A stretch of 64,000 nt of DNA from Thalassia testudinum (Eukaryota > Streptophyta > Magnoliopsida > Alismatales > Hydrocharitaceae): positions 11,848,501-11,912,500 of the forward strand of contig JAZHRO010000024.1 in the NCBI GenBank assembly GCA_037157565.1. The letters are read 5' to 3'. How positions within the stretch are numbered: position 1 is the first letter of the stretch; the number at the start of each line of letters is the position of its first letter. Shown piece by piece: positions 52,518 through 64,000 of this stretch. The notes beneath the pieces were generated by a model. It was not told the DNA's origin, ran no database searches, and worked only from the letters and a program-made list of their open reading frames with translations. The position numbers and the translations under genes were made by a program.

Positions 52518-54986
52518 TGATGGGAATACCATCATGAGCCATAACTAGCTCAATTTCGTCTAAAAAAGTTGATAAATGCTTCTACATATCCATCATAAGG
52601 TCCTAAGGGCACAAAATCCCGTTTTGAAAAAAAGAGAAGAATACAAGGTTATTTTTGCAAAATTAATAGCATTCCACAAATACAGAATAACCATGGGGTA
52701 TTTCAGGGGTTTATTAAAGGTCATATGGTCATTAATGTCTAATAAGTGGGTCCATGTGGAACGAAACGAGTCTTCACGCATTTCAAGAATTATTGGATAT
52801 CTGAAACCCTAAAAACAAATTCGCTTAGTTAACTAAGGTTCTGGTCAGGATAAAATGCACCTAAACCCTCTAAAATTCATAGAAAAATATTCTATAGGAT
52901 TTGGTATCTTTGATTTGACCATCAGAACCTATTTTGTCCTAAAACAAAGTCATAGACAGAAAGTTGCTCTAATTTTGGCTTCTGCCCTAATTTACCCAGT
53001 CAAACTTGGTCAATAAATCTGACTTCACCATTAGATTCCTTAAGTCTAAATTAGGTTTGTACCAAAATTTATGTCCAATTTGAGATCATTTCGACCTAAT
53101 TTGCATTTTGGTCTAAGTCTGACTCTCATTCTCTCAAATAGCCCCTTAGCTTTTGAAATCTTTACAAAATGTCCCCTAACTTATTCATCTTCTTTGCAAA
53201 GAAGTCCTTGCCACCATTGAAGGTCAACCGACCTCTAGGCGATCTTTGACCGAGTAGAATCCTACTCAACTTCAATTAAATCCTACCAAATTTGGTGGAT
53301 TGATGTTCACACCTAAGGAAACCTATTGGGATCAATCTCGATGCTTAACTCCTTGTGATTCATGCCTGCGAACCCACGAAATTAGTGGGGTTCTTCTTGA
53401 ATCCCAAGCAAGCTAAGAAGCTTGTTTCTTGTTCTCCAAGCTCTCCTAAGCCCTATAAAAGACCACCCATGACATTCCTTACCTCTTTAGTGAGTTTTTA
53501 AGCCAAAAATACCTCTTCCTTCCCTACCTCTGACTCGCTCCAACTCATCTCCGGCGATCCCTCTACCTCCGACCTCTTCGCCGACCGCCACATACCATAG
53601 GCGGCTGGTTCTACTTCCCCAACGTCTTCCACGTCTCACCATACCTATGGGATGTCTCCCAAGCCCATCTTCGTCGCCGTCTACCCTATCAGAGCCTTTG
53701 CCTTCTCCGGTGCCTGCCATACCACAACCGATGCCTCCTCCGCCCCTCATCATCCGTTAGCTAGCCTTATCGACTCTACTCCATCTACGCATCATTACCG
53801 TGTTGCTACAACTCCGCTTCGACCACGCACTCGCCTGCTCTGACTCCATCTTCCATCTCACCGGCATACCTTCGGGGAGGCGTTCCCGCTACCATAGATC
53901 GCCAAATGACATGCCACCATATCTGAGAGCATCACCTTGCCTCACTGAGTAAAAGCCCCACAGAAATTTTGGGTTTAGCTCTCTCTATCAACTCACCCGA
54001 CACCTCTCACCTCGCACCATCTTTCTGAGGTTGTTAGACCTCTACACTCTCTCTCTCACCCTTCCACTCACGCCACCACATTTGTCGTTCCATGACGAAG
54101 GTTCTGAAATGCTTTAACGTGGTCGAGAGGTCTTATTTGTGATTTCAGGTATTTAGGTTGTCGCGCCATTACCGAAGCTGCTTTGAGCAAGCTCGAAGTG
54201 AGTTCTTCAGACATCTACTCTATGTCTTTGTCTCAGGTGAAGCGGATTTTCCTCAGGAACGTTCCCAGCTGGTCAATTGGGGGTGTTGACCACTCCAAGG
54301 ATTCCAATTGAATGGGAGTTGCTGCTGCATGAAAAGAAGATGGTGACTTTAGTCCCACATCGTAAATGGTAGATCAGTTGAAGCTGCATAAGAGGAAAAA
54401 GTGTTTCCATCTGGTTGCCCAAGACACACAGAGGTCGGGTCCCCGCTCATGTGCCTCCTCGCTCTCACTCCTCACTCGTTACACCACGCAGGCAGGTCTG
54501 GTCCCTGTTTCTACAGTTAGTCGCTAGGAGGCCCTTCGTGCCTCTATGCTGTGCTCCCCTTGAGGCTTGAAGAGAAGAAGAGAGGACCTTAAGCCTCTAC
54601 TGGTTAAGGCATCTGACTGCCTATTCTCTCATCTGATACATTGGTTCTGTGGTTCTTAATTTGACAAATGCTTGATTCAAATAATTGAATAACTTGTCAT
54701 CTTAACATTGTAAGATAATTTGGTGATTTAAATCACCATTTTACCCTCTACTTTTGGCGTATTGTTACTTGATTCTATTGATACATCATTTTTGAATGAA
54801 ATTCTCATCATAAATTGCTTGTATTTGTGATTCTATTGTGATCTCTGAGGTTAATTGCTATAATTGCTCCCTGTGTTCGAACTCGGATACTCTTTTGAAT
54901 TCTAGCTATAAATTACATTTATTCACGTGCTATTTTGGCTATATTGCAACGAAGTGATTTTAAAACCCCGATTTAGCACGGCAACA
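52518..54986 (+). repeat. type-1 3' LTR (2469 bp)
   Basis: Starts TGATGGG-AATA-CCATCAT followed by GAGCCATAACTAGCT as in E1 and the solo LTR at 60860. TATA CTATAAAA at 53453-53460; USE/TATA pair 54352-54392; U5 motif CTCCCTGTGTTCGAAC at 54866-54881; end GGCAACA. Frames such as 53652-53843 lie in the C-rich R region and are not genes. Confidence 0.8.
54352..54392 (+). promoter_or_regulatory. USE plus TATA-like pair in the type-1 LTR
   Basis: GTCCCACATCG (54352-54362), a perfect match to the plant snRNA upstream element, then 24 bases to CATAAG (54387-54392). Same spacing as at 8018 and 62718. Confidence 0.5.
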
Positions 54987-56435
54987 CTAATCTGTCATTT
55001 AAGATGTCTGGAACACAATCTGAATGTTTGACGCATTCACAACTGATCCCCTACGTTGGTGGCGGCAACAACCACCTGAACCCATTCCCTATCCTATCAC
55101 ACCACCCACTCCACGCCGCTTCTTTCTTCAACTGTAAAACCACCCATACTTTCTATCTCCTCTCTTTATATATCTTCTCCATGCACCTGATCCAACCGCA
55201 CCCCCTGCAGGGAACATCACCACCATGGAAAGAGAGAACTTGCACCGTGAACTCCTAAGCGTGCATTGTGGCCCTAGCTTCCCCAACATCACCATTGCCT
55301 CTCGCCGCCATCACACACACAATGACAGCATGTGTGTGTGCCACAACCCACACCATCAGCTGCCCTCGCCTACCCTTTCCTTCTTCTTCTCCCTTTTCTC
55401 CTTCATCTTCTCTACCTGCACTTCACCGCAGCAAACCCACCGTCACCACCACCTGGAACTCAACCCAGGACACATCGCCACCCCATTGCCATCCCTACTC
55501 TCAACCTCTCTCACCGCACACCACTACCTTCCCCTCGCAGAAACCCACCGCTACCCCCTCTTCTCCTTCATTTCCTTCTTCGCTTTCCTCTTCTCTCCTG
55601 TTCCTTCCACAAAGGAACCCAAAGTCCTCAGCTATCTTGCACAAGCAACCCCTCCATCATACCGCCCTTCGGCCACCAAACCTTAGCCAAAGCTTCCTTG
55701 CTGACCACAACGACGCATGCATGGTCACACTCGATGCTCGTGTGGCCTAACTCGTCGCATGCACAGCGCCGTTGGCTGACCATCCTCACCCACCGGTTGC
55801 CGTCGCCAACCGCCTCTCATCGTCCCATCACCGTCATCATGTAGCCCTCATCTCGACTGATCTCCTCCGAGCTCCATTCGACCGACGATCCTTCTTCCCG
55901 TGCGTGAAGAGGAGAGAGGAAGAATCCTCTATTACGGGTGATATTAAAATTTACATTCCACTGCCATTGTTAAGGAATTTCAGATGGATTTTTATAGTTA
56001 ATATATATATAAGGAATTTGCAGCCAGCCCCTTGAGGTCTCGTAATATTATCTGATTATCTATAATTGCATTTCCCTCCAATTTATTGGCCTTACATACA
56101 TTGCATGATATACTACAATTGTGGGAAAATATCTGACTATTTGATAAATTGGCGAGAGAATGTGATAATATTTGCTATGATACTTACAATTGCATGAAAT
56201 ATCCGTTAGCTTTATCTTCTTTGAGAAAATCACTTTCAATTAAAACGCAAAAAGAAGACCCTTCTTGAAATAAGATTTAGCATAGAAATATCTGCTAGTT
56301 TAATAGGCTAATTCTTCCTTGTGGACATGACTTAACTATTTTCGTGATTAGATTTTCAAATATTAAATGTGTTGAAAAGCAATTTTCTATCATGCGACTA
56401 AATACAACAACACTACATTTTATGTGCAAAATTTC
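54987..56435 (+). repeat. A-like LTR fragment, R-U5 part
   Basis: 55900-56435 aligns with the end of A's LTR (GGGTGATATTAAAATTTACATTC versus GGGCTATTAATATTTACATTC; ATATCCGTTAG; CTTGTGGACATGAC versus CTGTGGACACGAC; CATTTTATGT near the end). 55080-55880 is C-rich with CAYCAC words like A's R region. The AT-rich U3 is absent, so it is 5' truncated. Overlapping frames (55225-55844) in three phases reflect C-rich composition, not coding. Confidence 0.6.
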
Positions 56436-57130
56436 ATTGAAAATGAGAATCGCCCTTTTAGTCTTCGCCACTTTCGGCGTAAGCTCCAGCGAGCTCGTGT
56501 CGGCGCTCCACACCACCAAACCATAAACCACCACCACCCGACCTTCCTCTCATCCCAGAGATTAAAAGCCCTAAGGTTATAGAGCTTTTGACCTCTGGAA
56601 CCGTCGGCCAAACACACCCACTCCCATCACCATGCACAGTCACTGACCAACCTTCTACACCTCACGAATCATCAAATCAATACCACCACTACACTCCTCA
56701 CCTCATGGCAGACCTAGTGAGCTATTTAATTGGGGCTTTTAGCCTTCGCTACTTGTTTCAGGGATTCGCCGGATCTCCATCGCTCTGTCGCCATCGCTCG
56801 CCATCGTACATCGACCTCAAACCTCAACTCCACCTCCAACATCAGCGGATTTAGTCCACGAAGGAATCTGGGACTTCAATTGACGAAGAAGCGGCAACCA
56901 CAACAGCGATTCAGCGAAGATCCATCTGCTACAGCAACACGAAGGAGCTGAATGAATAGTCCCACATCGTGGGATTTTAAAAAATTTTCACTACTTATTG
57001 AATCATGCTTGCTACCTGACTGCCCTAGTCACGAGGGCTCGGGTCCCTCACTCACCTCACACACTCACCCACACTCATTCCCCACTGGTCTGGTCCTCGA
57101 TTTGGATCCAATTACCTGATTAAGAAGAGA
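56436..57130 (+). repeat. type-1 LTR fragment with USE
   Basis: A TATA-like CTATTTAAT (56719-56727) lies only about 240 bases before a perfect USE GTCCCACATCG (56959-56969). In full type-1 LTRs this distance is about 900, so an internal deletion occurred. The TATA-like box at the expected 24-base spacing has decayed to CTTATT (56994). The downstream CGGGTCCCTCAC block matches other type-1 copies. Confidence 0.6.
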
Positions 57131-57788
57131 GAGAAAGGAGAGTATTCCTGAGAGAGTGGGTATGAATTCAGCTTAGTTCAAAGGTTAGAATAGGGTTAAA
57201 GGGTGGGTGAATGGGTCGAGATGGTTGTTGTGAATGATTTCAAGCTTTGATACAAGTATCAAAGGTGGAGTCGGTTGTTCTAAAGTTTGAACCTTAAAGT
57301 ACAATATGAATGCAACTCAAAAAGAATCAGAAGGGTCTTGGGTTTTTGAAAATGATGGGTTGCCTCTCGTTAAGCGCTAAATTGAATGCCTTCAGCCGAG
57401 CTGAAGGTAGTTAAGGAGAAGGGGTGGTCAGATTGGAAGAATTTTGTAGAATAAGCACCTTGATGATTATCTTGGTTGGTCCAACCAGGTGTTTGTTCAA
57501 ATCAGTTGGCTTATGATGCTGGCCAAACCCAATCAGTCTGGTGGGTTGAGGGATGTGAATGAATAGGTGTGGAGCCCACCATATGTTTTGTGGTAGGTGT
57601 GGAAATATGAAAAGGGGGTTCGGCTATATCAGCTCAGCCGGATTAGAGTAGGGGTCCTCAAAAGATAATGGATCTGTGGAGATTGTAGGAGCTCTATTGG
57701 TATGATCAGAGGGGGATAATAAGTAACTATGAATTAAAAATCAACTCAATAATTAAGAATGATTTGACTAGTGGTGAATTACACATTG
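57131..57788 (-). other. element X interior remnant (post-pol block joined to leader)
   Basis: Near the primer site the sequence equals N's leader end (AATCAACTCAATAATTAAGA). 57362-57377 is the reverse complement of the post-integrase block GCGCTTAACGGGAGGC (one change). In a full element these are over 6 kb apart, so essentially all of gag-pol is deleted. No gene. Confidence 0.65.
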
Positions 57789-57807
57789 CTCCCCATTAAC
57801 GGCGCTA
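57789..57807 (-). promoter_or_regulatory. tRNA-Asp primer-binding site of X (decayed)
   Basis: The minus strand reads TAGCGCCGTTAATGGGGAG; TAGCGCCGTTA and GGGGA are kept. It lies two bases from the LTR end at 57810. Confidence 0.75.
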
Positions 57808-57809
57808 AA

Positions 57810-58377
57810 TGTTGAAGCGCTTCTACTATGTTTTAGAAAATAGATATGTTGTAGTATAGGCGATAAAAGTGTAACAACACTTAAAATTGTAAGTACTCAA
57901 AAAACGTGTGAGTTCCAAGGTCGTTCGCTAGAAGCAAATTTAGAATTCAATCCACTAATTGAAATGCTAGGTAATGAGCACAAAAATCAATTTACAATAA
58001 TGATATGCAATGAATAATCCTCTCAAAAATATATTCAATAATTAATCAAATTATTTCTCAAGAGTTAATGACAAAAAGATATAAAAAGAAGCCTAACAAT
58101 GGTGGTTGAAACCACCAATTAGTCTCAACATTTAACTCAAATCCCAATTCAAATCTCAGCCAACAGTAACCAAATTAGAGTTAATTTCCTTCTCAGATCA
58201 AACGTTGAGAACAACCATCAGACGCCTTAAAGTCCAAGCCCCAATCTCCAAAAATTGCCTAAGTGTAGGCACGAATACCAAGGTAGCACAGTGCAAAACC
58301 CCCTCCTTCCCTCAGAATTTCCCTTCTCTCTTCAAACTGGGTCGGGTAATCAGGTCCTGAGACCAGGCTCACGTGCG
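57810..58377 (-). repeat. X-family LTR, U5-side part
   Basis: Starts TGTTGAAGCGCTTCTAC and is closely similar to 16977-17570 along its length. The U5 motif in reverse (GGTCGTTCGCTAGAAG) is at about 57924-57939. It continues at 60442 beyond an S-family piece. Confidence 0.78.
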
Positions 58378-60441
58378 TGGCATTTTAATATGTGAAGTTT
58401 GGGATTCAAACCTCACAATCACCACTTCAGAAAATTTGATGAAACCTTGAATTCTCATCTAAAAATCACTTTAAATCTATAAATCCTCACTCAAGAAAAC
58501 TTTTAAACCTTGATCCCCGATTCAAATAAGAGAAATCACTAATTTGATCTCTCCCTTATGCCATAGGCAGCATGAAGGAAGGGATCACATCAGTCCCTTA
58601 AACTACTAACTTGAATCCCAAATGTTTAAAACCTTAAGGGATATTAAGAATCCCTTAGGGAAAAATTAGAAGTTCAAACACTAATATCCACATAAAAATA
58701 TTAGGCAGAGCCTCAAATCAACAAAGTTGATTTGTTGATTCTCCTTGACTCTACCTTACATTGAAAAACCATCAACATCCAAACTTATAACAACATCATC
58801 CATGGCTCATCTAAGGAAAAGTTCATCATTAAAATTGTCTTAGATTCACAACCATGGACTGATGTTGCTAAAAAACAGATCGATTCACTTGATCAAAATC
58901 CATTCAAAACCCAATTTGATCAAAATCTTGAGATCTTGCTTTGAAAACCAAACAGAAATCAGATCAAGCAAACCGATTCCATTTTAAATCAAGATAAGGG
59001 GTCTTTGTGGAAAATCTGAGATGGATGAGAAACCCCTAGATGGTTTTTGAGCACAAATCCTCATCTCAAAGCTTGAGAGTAATGAGATGAGATTTGACTC
59101 TAATGAATGGGTGAATTGCAGATTAAAAACTAAGGAAAATTATGCGAAGTGAAAACATGAGGGAGAGTCAATGATCAGTGAATGGTGGTGGATTCTTCTC
59201 CTCTGATCTGAATTGATCAGAGGAGGTGTGGGATCTATTCTATCTCTACTCCTAATTTACTCTAATAGTCACGCACAGATCAAAAGATCAGAGCTAATCT
59301 ACATCTAAATTATGCTAAACTACTCTAATTAACACTACAACTAATCTAGAAAGTAGTGAATCCTAGTCTAAATGGAAGAATGGGACCTGTTGGGAAGATC
59401 TGCAGCTGATCGCTGCAGCGACGAAGGAGGGAGGATCTCCAGCGGATTGAAAGTCCACTAGTGTGACTCAAGGTCGCCCTTAGGTGCTATGTGGTCCTTA
59501 GCGGCGAGGAGAGTCGGAGAAGATGAAGTTCCTTTGCTCATGGCGCCAAAACAAGGTCGAGTGGAGAGGAGAAACCAGAGAGGACGAAGGGATCGCCTCG
59601 AGAAAGTAGGAGAGGAGGTCGATAGCGCGCACACGATTAGTGGAGGTGCTTAAGTAGAGTAAGAGAGTGAATCAGGTCACCTCGCGGTGGAATTAGGCTA
59701 TTAGGGCATGGGCGGTCTTGATGCGAGGAGAGGAGCACGCGCGAGATTAAATCAAATTGCGGCTGTTAGATGGGATTTAGGGAATGGGGTGAAGCTACGC
59801 GCCGATTCGTGCAAAGCTTCCAATGAAAACAAGCCATCAGATCCTGGGAATAAAGATTGGACGGCTGGGATTGTTGGAGTTCTTTGCGGTGAACAGTGGC
59901 GCGAGGAGCTTCAGGTGGTGCTGGGTCATTTGGTGAAATTGCGCTTTAAGCCCCTACGCGAAGGGGTAGAAAAACTGTACAGAGGCCCATTAGTGGTAAG
60001 GAAAGCTATTAGAGTAGTCCTTAGAATGTTGCAAATAGGTCCCTGTAGGTATCAAATGGGTCCTTGGAGGTTTTCTGATGAACAAAATATGATATATATA
60101 GGACCTAGATGTGAATCCTTAATTGCAAGGCCCTAGTGATGTCCAAATGCACCAAAGTTTTTATTAAAGCTCAATTGAACATTTTAGAAGTTAATTACAC
60201 TTTTGATTTGGAATTTTGAGCTCATTTATGTGTTCAATTTGCAATTGGATCACCATTTTACATTATTTAAAAGAATATCTCAATAATTGACCTAATTATG
60301 CGTTTTTGTCACAAAATTGATGTTTTAGGTCTTTTTCTCTATTTCTCACACTTAACCCTTTTTATGTGTTAATTTGATAGTGTTTAGCCTAGTTTCTAGC
60401 TTAACTTAAGCGATTTAGCTATGATGAGTAGCAACTCATCA
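58378..60441 (-). repeat. S-family LTR copy, minus orientation, inserted in the X-family LTR
   Basis: The right end TGATGAG-TTGCTA-CTCATCA (minus strand) matches the S start at 17589, and the body matches 28370-29740. The U5 part present at 26637-28340 is missing, so the left end is truncated or an alternative end. Flanks GTGCG (58373-58377) and GTGGG (60442-60446) could be a decayed duplication but differ by one base. Frame 59708-60136 lies in U3 and is not supported as a gene. Confidence 0.65.
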
Positions 60442-60859
60442 GTGGGCGTGTGGGGAAGGACCTCACCCTGTGAGTTTGAGGCGAATAGCTGACGCACTCA
60501 AAACCTTATTAACCAATTTCAAAATCAAAATGCCACGATGTGGCACTATCTTGAGAAGCTCTCTCGCGTGTTGTAGCAGATTGAGCTCTAAGCTAATTGG
60601 AGCTACTATCGTGCTTCGTTCTCCAATTGGTGGTGCAGGTGGCTTCGTGGAGTGAGTCTGCAGCTATTGGAGCTCGTAGCGTGGTCGTTGGTGGTTGGAT
60701 GGTGGCGGGCGGAGGTGACATGAAGCAGAGGTTCGACGAAGCCCTGAAATACACAAAAATAGCCTTGCGGCCTAATTAGATGGTTGCGAGGACTCGCCGT
60801 GAGGCGAGGAAGGTGATGGTGAGGTGTTTTGAGGTGTTGGTGCTGGAGACGAAGGTGAT
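60442..60859 (-). repeat. X-family LTR, middle part
   Basis: The GTGGGCG.GTGGGGA.GG start matches 17571-17588 and the CACTATCTTGAG block matches 21046 onward, proving continuity of the LTR across both S-family insertions. A USE-like GTGCCACATCG lies on the minus strand (60543-60533). Interrupted at 60860 by a solo LTR. Confidence 0.72.
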
Positions 60860-63439
60860 TGATGGGAATATCATCATGAGCCATAACTAGCTTAATTTGG
60901 TCTTATAAAGTCAATAAAAGCTCCTACATATCAGTCAGAAGGTCTTTTGGGCAGGTTAAGTTGTTCTGAGAGGAAAAGATGAAAACATGGTTATTTCTAC
61001 AATTTTATCATCTTATCACAAATACAGAATAGCCACGGGGTGTGACAAGGGCTTATTAGAGGTCATTTAGTCATTAATGTATAATATGTGGGTCCAGGCA
61101 GATAGAAATGAGTTTTCATGCATTTCAAGAATTAATGGACATCTGAAATCCTAAAAACTGACCTGCTTAATTAACTGAGGTTCTGGTCAGGAAAAAATTC
61201 ATCTAAACCCTCTAAAAATCATAGAAAATTATTCTCTAGGGTTTGGCATCTTTGATTTGATCATCTGAACCTATTTTGACCTCAAACAGAGTCTCAGACA
61301 AATTATTGCCCTAATTTGAGTTTTTGCATAAATTACTCAGTCAAACTAGGTCAAAACCAAAATCAAACTTCACCATTAGATTCCTTAAGTCCAAATGAAG
61401 TTTGTATCAAAATTTGAGCCCAATTAGAGATCGTCTTGACCTAGTTTGCATGTCAGCCCTGTCTGATTCTTTCTATTTCACAAGTGCCCCTAGCTTTTGA
61501 AATTTATTACAATTAGGCCCCTATATTTGTTGTCTTCTTCGCAAAATGGTCCCCTCCGCCTCCATGAACGCAGAAGTCCTATTAATGCAACTTCGGCGAC
61601 CTTCAATCATAGTTTTCTCCCTAATTTTACTCTCAATTTCTTCAAAATTTGGAAGGAAGATTCCTAAGAGATTTCTCTACGATTTGGACCTATTCGTGGG
61701 CTCCAATTCTTTCCCAATCTCTCATGCGAACGCATGAGAGATGTGGGTGTCCTACTCTGACAAACTTACCAAGCTTGAAAGCTTGGTTTTCAAGCTTCAA
61801 ACCTTCTTTTAAGGCCTATTTAAAGACCCCTGAGGACAAATCGTCCTTTCTACGCTTGTTTTTGGCCAGAAAACCCCCTCCTTCCTCCCTCCTCCCCTGC
61901 CAAAAGGCTCCACGACGTTCGGAGACTCTCTTCGACCACTCTCTTCATCCACTCCCAATACTAACGGTGGATTCTCCTTCCTCTCCTTTTGCGTCGAACC
62001 ATACTAGCGGGCGCTCCCTCCCCCTTCATCGTCGCCGATTCTCTCCCACCCGAGCTACCTTCGTCCCCAGCACTGGCCACACCTGACCTGACGTCGCTCC
62101 TCCCCCTCGTCGACCACTACTTAGTCTCCTCGACTCCTTATCTTCCGTAAATCATCACTATGCCACTACTCTGCTGTTTCGACCGCTCCTACACTGTCTG
62201 CGACTTCATCTTCCACCTCGTTGGCGTACCTTCGGCGAGACCTTCCAACTGCTATAGACCATCTCTTCACTTGCCACCGGTCCATACACCTCCACCGTGT
62301 CCACGCAAGCAAAATCCCTTAAGAAATTGAGGGGATTACTCGCCTGAGCCCTCCACCAAACAAACCCAATTCCACCTTCGATTTTCATCTCTGCCAGCCA
62401 CCTTCGACCACATTCATGGCACGCCACCGCCACCACCACCTTCGCCGCATCATCGCTCTTCTCCTGAGTTTTCCTTGACTTGGCCCTTAGGCCGTTTTCG
62501 TCTTTAAGGTTCACGGCCGGAATCGCCATTGACAGAGCTCCTTCGAAGAGTTCGAAGTAGGTGTTCGTGCTCCAACAGCCCCAGGTGCCACCTCCAGGCG
62601 ATGCGGAATTCGTCCAGGAGTGTGCCTAGGTCTCCAATTGAAGGATTTGCCCTCTCTGTCAACTGCAATCAAGCCTTCACCTCTTGCTCTACCTCACGTG
62701 AAGAACGGGGACAGATAGTCCCACATTGTGGGAATTGGAGTGGAGAGAGCCACATAAGTTGTTTTTGTGCAGAGGCTTTATCGCCTTGACACATTGGGGG
62801 TGAGGTCCCCTCACCCCACTCACCTGACCTGACCTGTTTCATTGCTCGACTGCAACCCCACGCACTCAGCCCTGCACTCGAATCTGGTTACTGTTCCTAC
62901 CCGATTACCCAGTTAACCCCAGGTCTTTGAGAGAAAGAAAAGAAGGAAAGAAAGGGAAAGAGAGAGGGGAAGTTTGGCACTGCCTCCCTATCTCTCGACA
63001 CTTAGTCAAAATCTAAAGAGGCCCTCGCCTCTGTTGGTGCTGGTGCTATGCTGTGCTGTGCTTCTCCCTAAGGCCTGAAGAAAAAAAAGCTGGTTTTGAA
63101 TCACTATTACACTTAAGTTGACGTAGATTTGGTTGATTGATATTATTGCATTATTCAAGTATAATTGTAATAGAGTAATTTGGTGATTCAAATCACCATT
63201 TTTACCCTAATCTTTTTGGCACATTAACTCTTGAATCTATATTTATATCATTTGTGCTTGAAATTGCTATTACATTGCTATATTCTTTCTTACAATTGTG
63301 ATCTTGAGATAAATTGCCATATTGCTCCTTGCATTTAACCTCGGATTTCTTTCGAGCTATAAATTTTAAGTGTTCTACGCGATTTATCGGCTATACTACA
63401 ACACATTACTTTTAAAACACCAATTTAGAGCATTTAACA
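60860..63439 (+). mobile_element. type-1 solo LTR (2580 bp) inserted in the X-family LTR
   Basis: Starts TGATGGG-AATAT-CATCATGAGCC, ends TTTAACA. Flanks GTGAT (60855-60859) and ATGAT (63440-63444) form a 5-bp duplication with one change. The empty site is seen at 21370-21385 (GACGAAGGTGATGAGG). TATA CTATTTAAAG at 61816-61825; USE/TATA pair 62718-62758; U5 motif at 63325-63341. No interior, so LTR-LTR recombination removed it. Confidence 0.87.
62718..62758 (+). promoter_or_regulatory. USE plus TATA-like pair in the solo LTR
   Basis: GTCCCACATTG (62718-62728, one change from the consensus), 24 bases, CATAAG (62753-62758), then a hairpin (TGTGCAGAGGC / GCCTTGACACA, about 62766-62793). Confidence 0.48.
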
Positions 63440-64000
63440 ATGATGAGGTGGGTTGTTTGTTGGGGTGAAGAAGTGGATGAAAGCCCAAATAAATAGAGGG
63501 CTTTTGGTCAATGAAGGGTGAGGGGGGTAGTGGTGGTGGTAGCATGTTGTTTGGTGGTCGGTGGCGTGTGCGCGACCTCGTTGGAGGTGGAGAAGACGAG
63601 GGGGGAGAGAGGTGAATACGTGGTCTAATCTAGAATCTAAGGTCCAAAAATTAACCTAGAGGAATAGAGGGAGATAGAGACCTACTCTATTGGAAGAATG
63701 GGGGAGGAATCACGGTGGCGTGACTTGTCGGCGTCGTGGATGAAGTCTCCGGTGATGAGAAGCGGCGAGGATGAATGTGGAGGAGACCCCTGCTTTGACT
63801 GGCGAGGAGCGGATGAACTTGACGGAGATAGAGGTCCTACTATATTGGAAGAATGGGGGAGGAATCCACGGTGGCATGAGTTGTCGGCACCGTGGATGAA
63901 GAATTCTTTGGCGATGAGAAGCAGCAAGGATGAAGGTGGAGGAGACCCCTGCTTTGACTGGCGAGGAGTGGACGAACTTGAGGGAGATAGAGGACTAACC
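63440..64000 (-). repeat. X-family LTR, distal part (runs off window)
   Basis: Matches 21381-21920 base for base with modest divergence (AAGCCCAAATAAATAGAGGG; repeated GGGAGATAGAG...GAAGAATGGGGG units). Reaches the window end inside U3. Confidence 0.75.

Noticed and set aside
52576..52812. 78-codon frame at the start of the type-1 LTR
   Set aside because: Lies in U3 just after the LTR start; the homologous parts of the LTRs at 6181 and 60860 do not keep it.
55225..55844. Three overlapping 150-170 codon frames
   Set aside because: All phases are open at once in a C-rich stretch; composition is His/Pro/Ser/Thr only, typical of non-coding LTR R regions.
59708..60136. 142-codon frame that looks more protein-like than most
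   Set aside because: It falls in U3 of an S-family LTR; the homologous positions at 29640-29745 and 17600-18300 (reverse) do not keep the frame.
58373..60446. Target-site duplication (GTGCG/GTGGG) for the S-family copy
   Set aside because: One mismatch, and the left end of this S copy is truncated relative to the family, so the left junction is not a true LTR end.

Overview
The window is plant nuclear DNA made almost entirely of nested LTR retrotransposons of the Athila lineage of Ty3/gypsy elements. I see no host gene, rRNA gene, intact tRNA gene or CRISPR array. Evidence for a flowering plant is: Athila-type gag-pol frames with a DLG protease motif; primer-binding sites matching the 3' end of plant tRNA-Asp (TGGCGCCGTTGCCGGGGA and decayed forms); LTRs of 1.9-4 kb; and a plant-type LINE fragment with DUF4283/zf-CCHC-like features. 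The species cannot be named from this.

Layout. 1-8891: element E1 (+), 5' end outside the window, near-intact gag-pol, long 3' non-coding region and 3' LTR. 8892-9525: leftover U3 of a minus-strand LTR (family M) into which E1 inserted. 9526-16976: internal region of minus-strand element N, with broken RT-RNase H-integrase and an unusual acidic reading frame where gag and protease should be. 16977-22650: N's right LTR (family X), split by an S-family LTR. 22653-25291: Q-family LTR with a GAGCT-rich tract. 25292-26640: LINE fragment and a repeat rich in GTACYGGTAY. 26637-32745: pieces of minus-strand LTRs of families S, B and P.

32751-46936: element A (+), the only complete element. It has two LTRs (1877 and 1873 bp), a perfect tRNA-Asp primer site, 5-bp target duplications (GTTAT), broken gag, a nearly complete pol, and a solo B-family LTR (41363-43864, duplications GGACC) inserted just after pol. 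46942-52237: minus-strand element M with a deleted interior, primer site and about 4.1-kb LTR. 52238-57130: remnants of plus-strand LTRs. 57131-64000: minus-strand element X (interior almost wholly deleted), whose LTR is split by an S-family piece and by a 2580-bp solo LTR (60860-63439).

The elements share one plan: 5' LTR, tRNA-Asp primer site, leader, gag-pol, a CAATGAGGACATTG palindrome with an extra polypurine tract, a long untranslated region with tandem RNA stem-loops, the polypurine tract AGGCATGGGGGTA, and the 3' LTR. The most interesting signals are non-coding: (i) three tandem stem-loops with an invariant ATCTCGA loop and compensating stem changes in E1 and A, with a different three-hairpin array in N; (ii) a plant snRNA-type promoter pair (USE plus TATA-like box, 24-nt spacing) inside three LTR copies, decayed in a fourth; (iii) LTR 5' ends that form a terminal palindrome; (iv) a CTCCCTG...CGACC motif at a near-constant distance from the 3' end of LTRs from otherwise unlike families. 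All boundaries were read by eye; those marked approximate need alignment.
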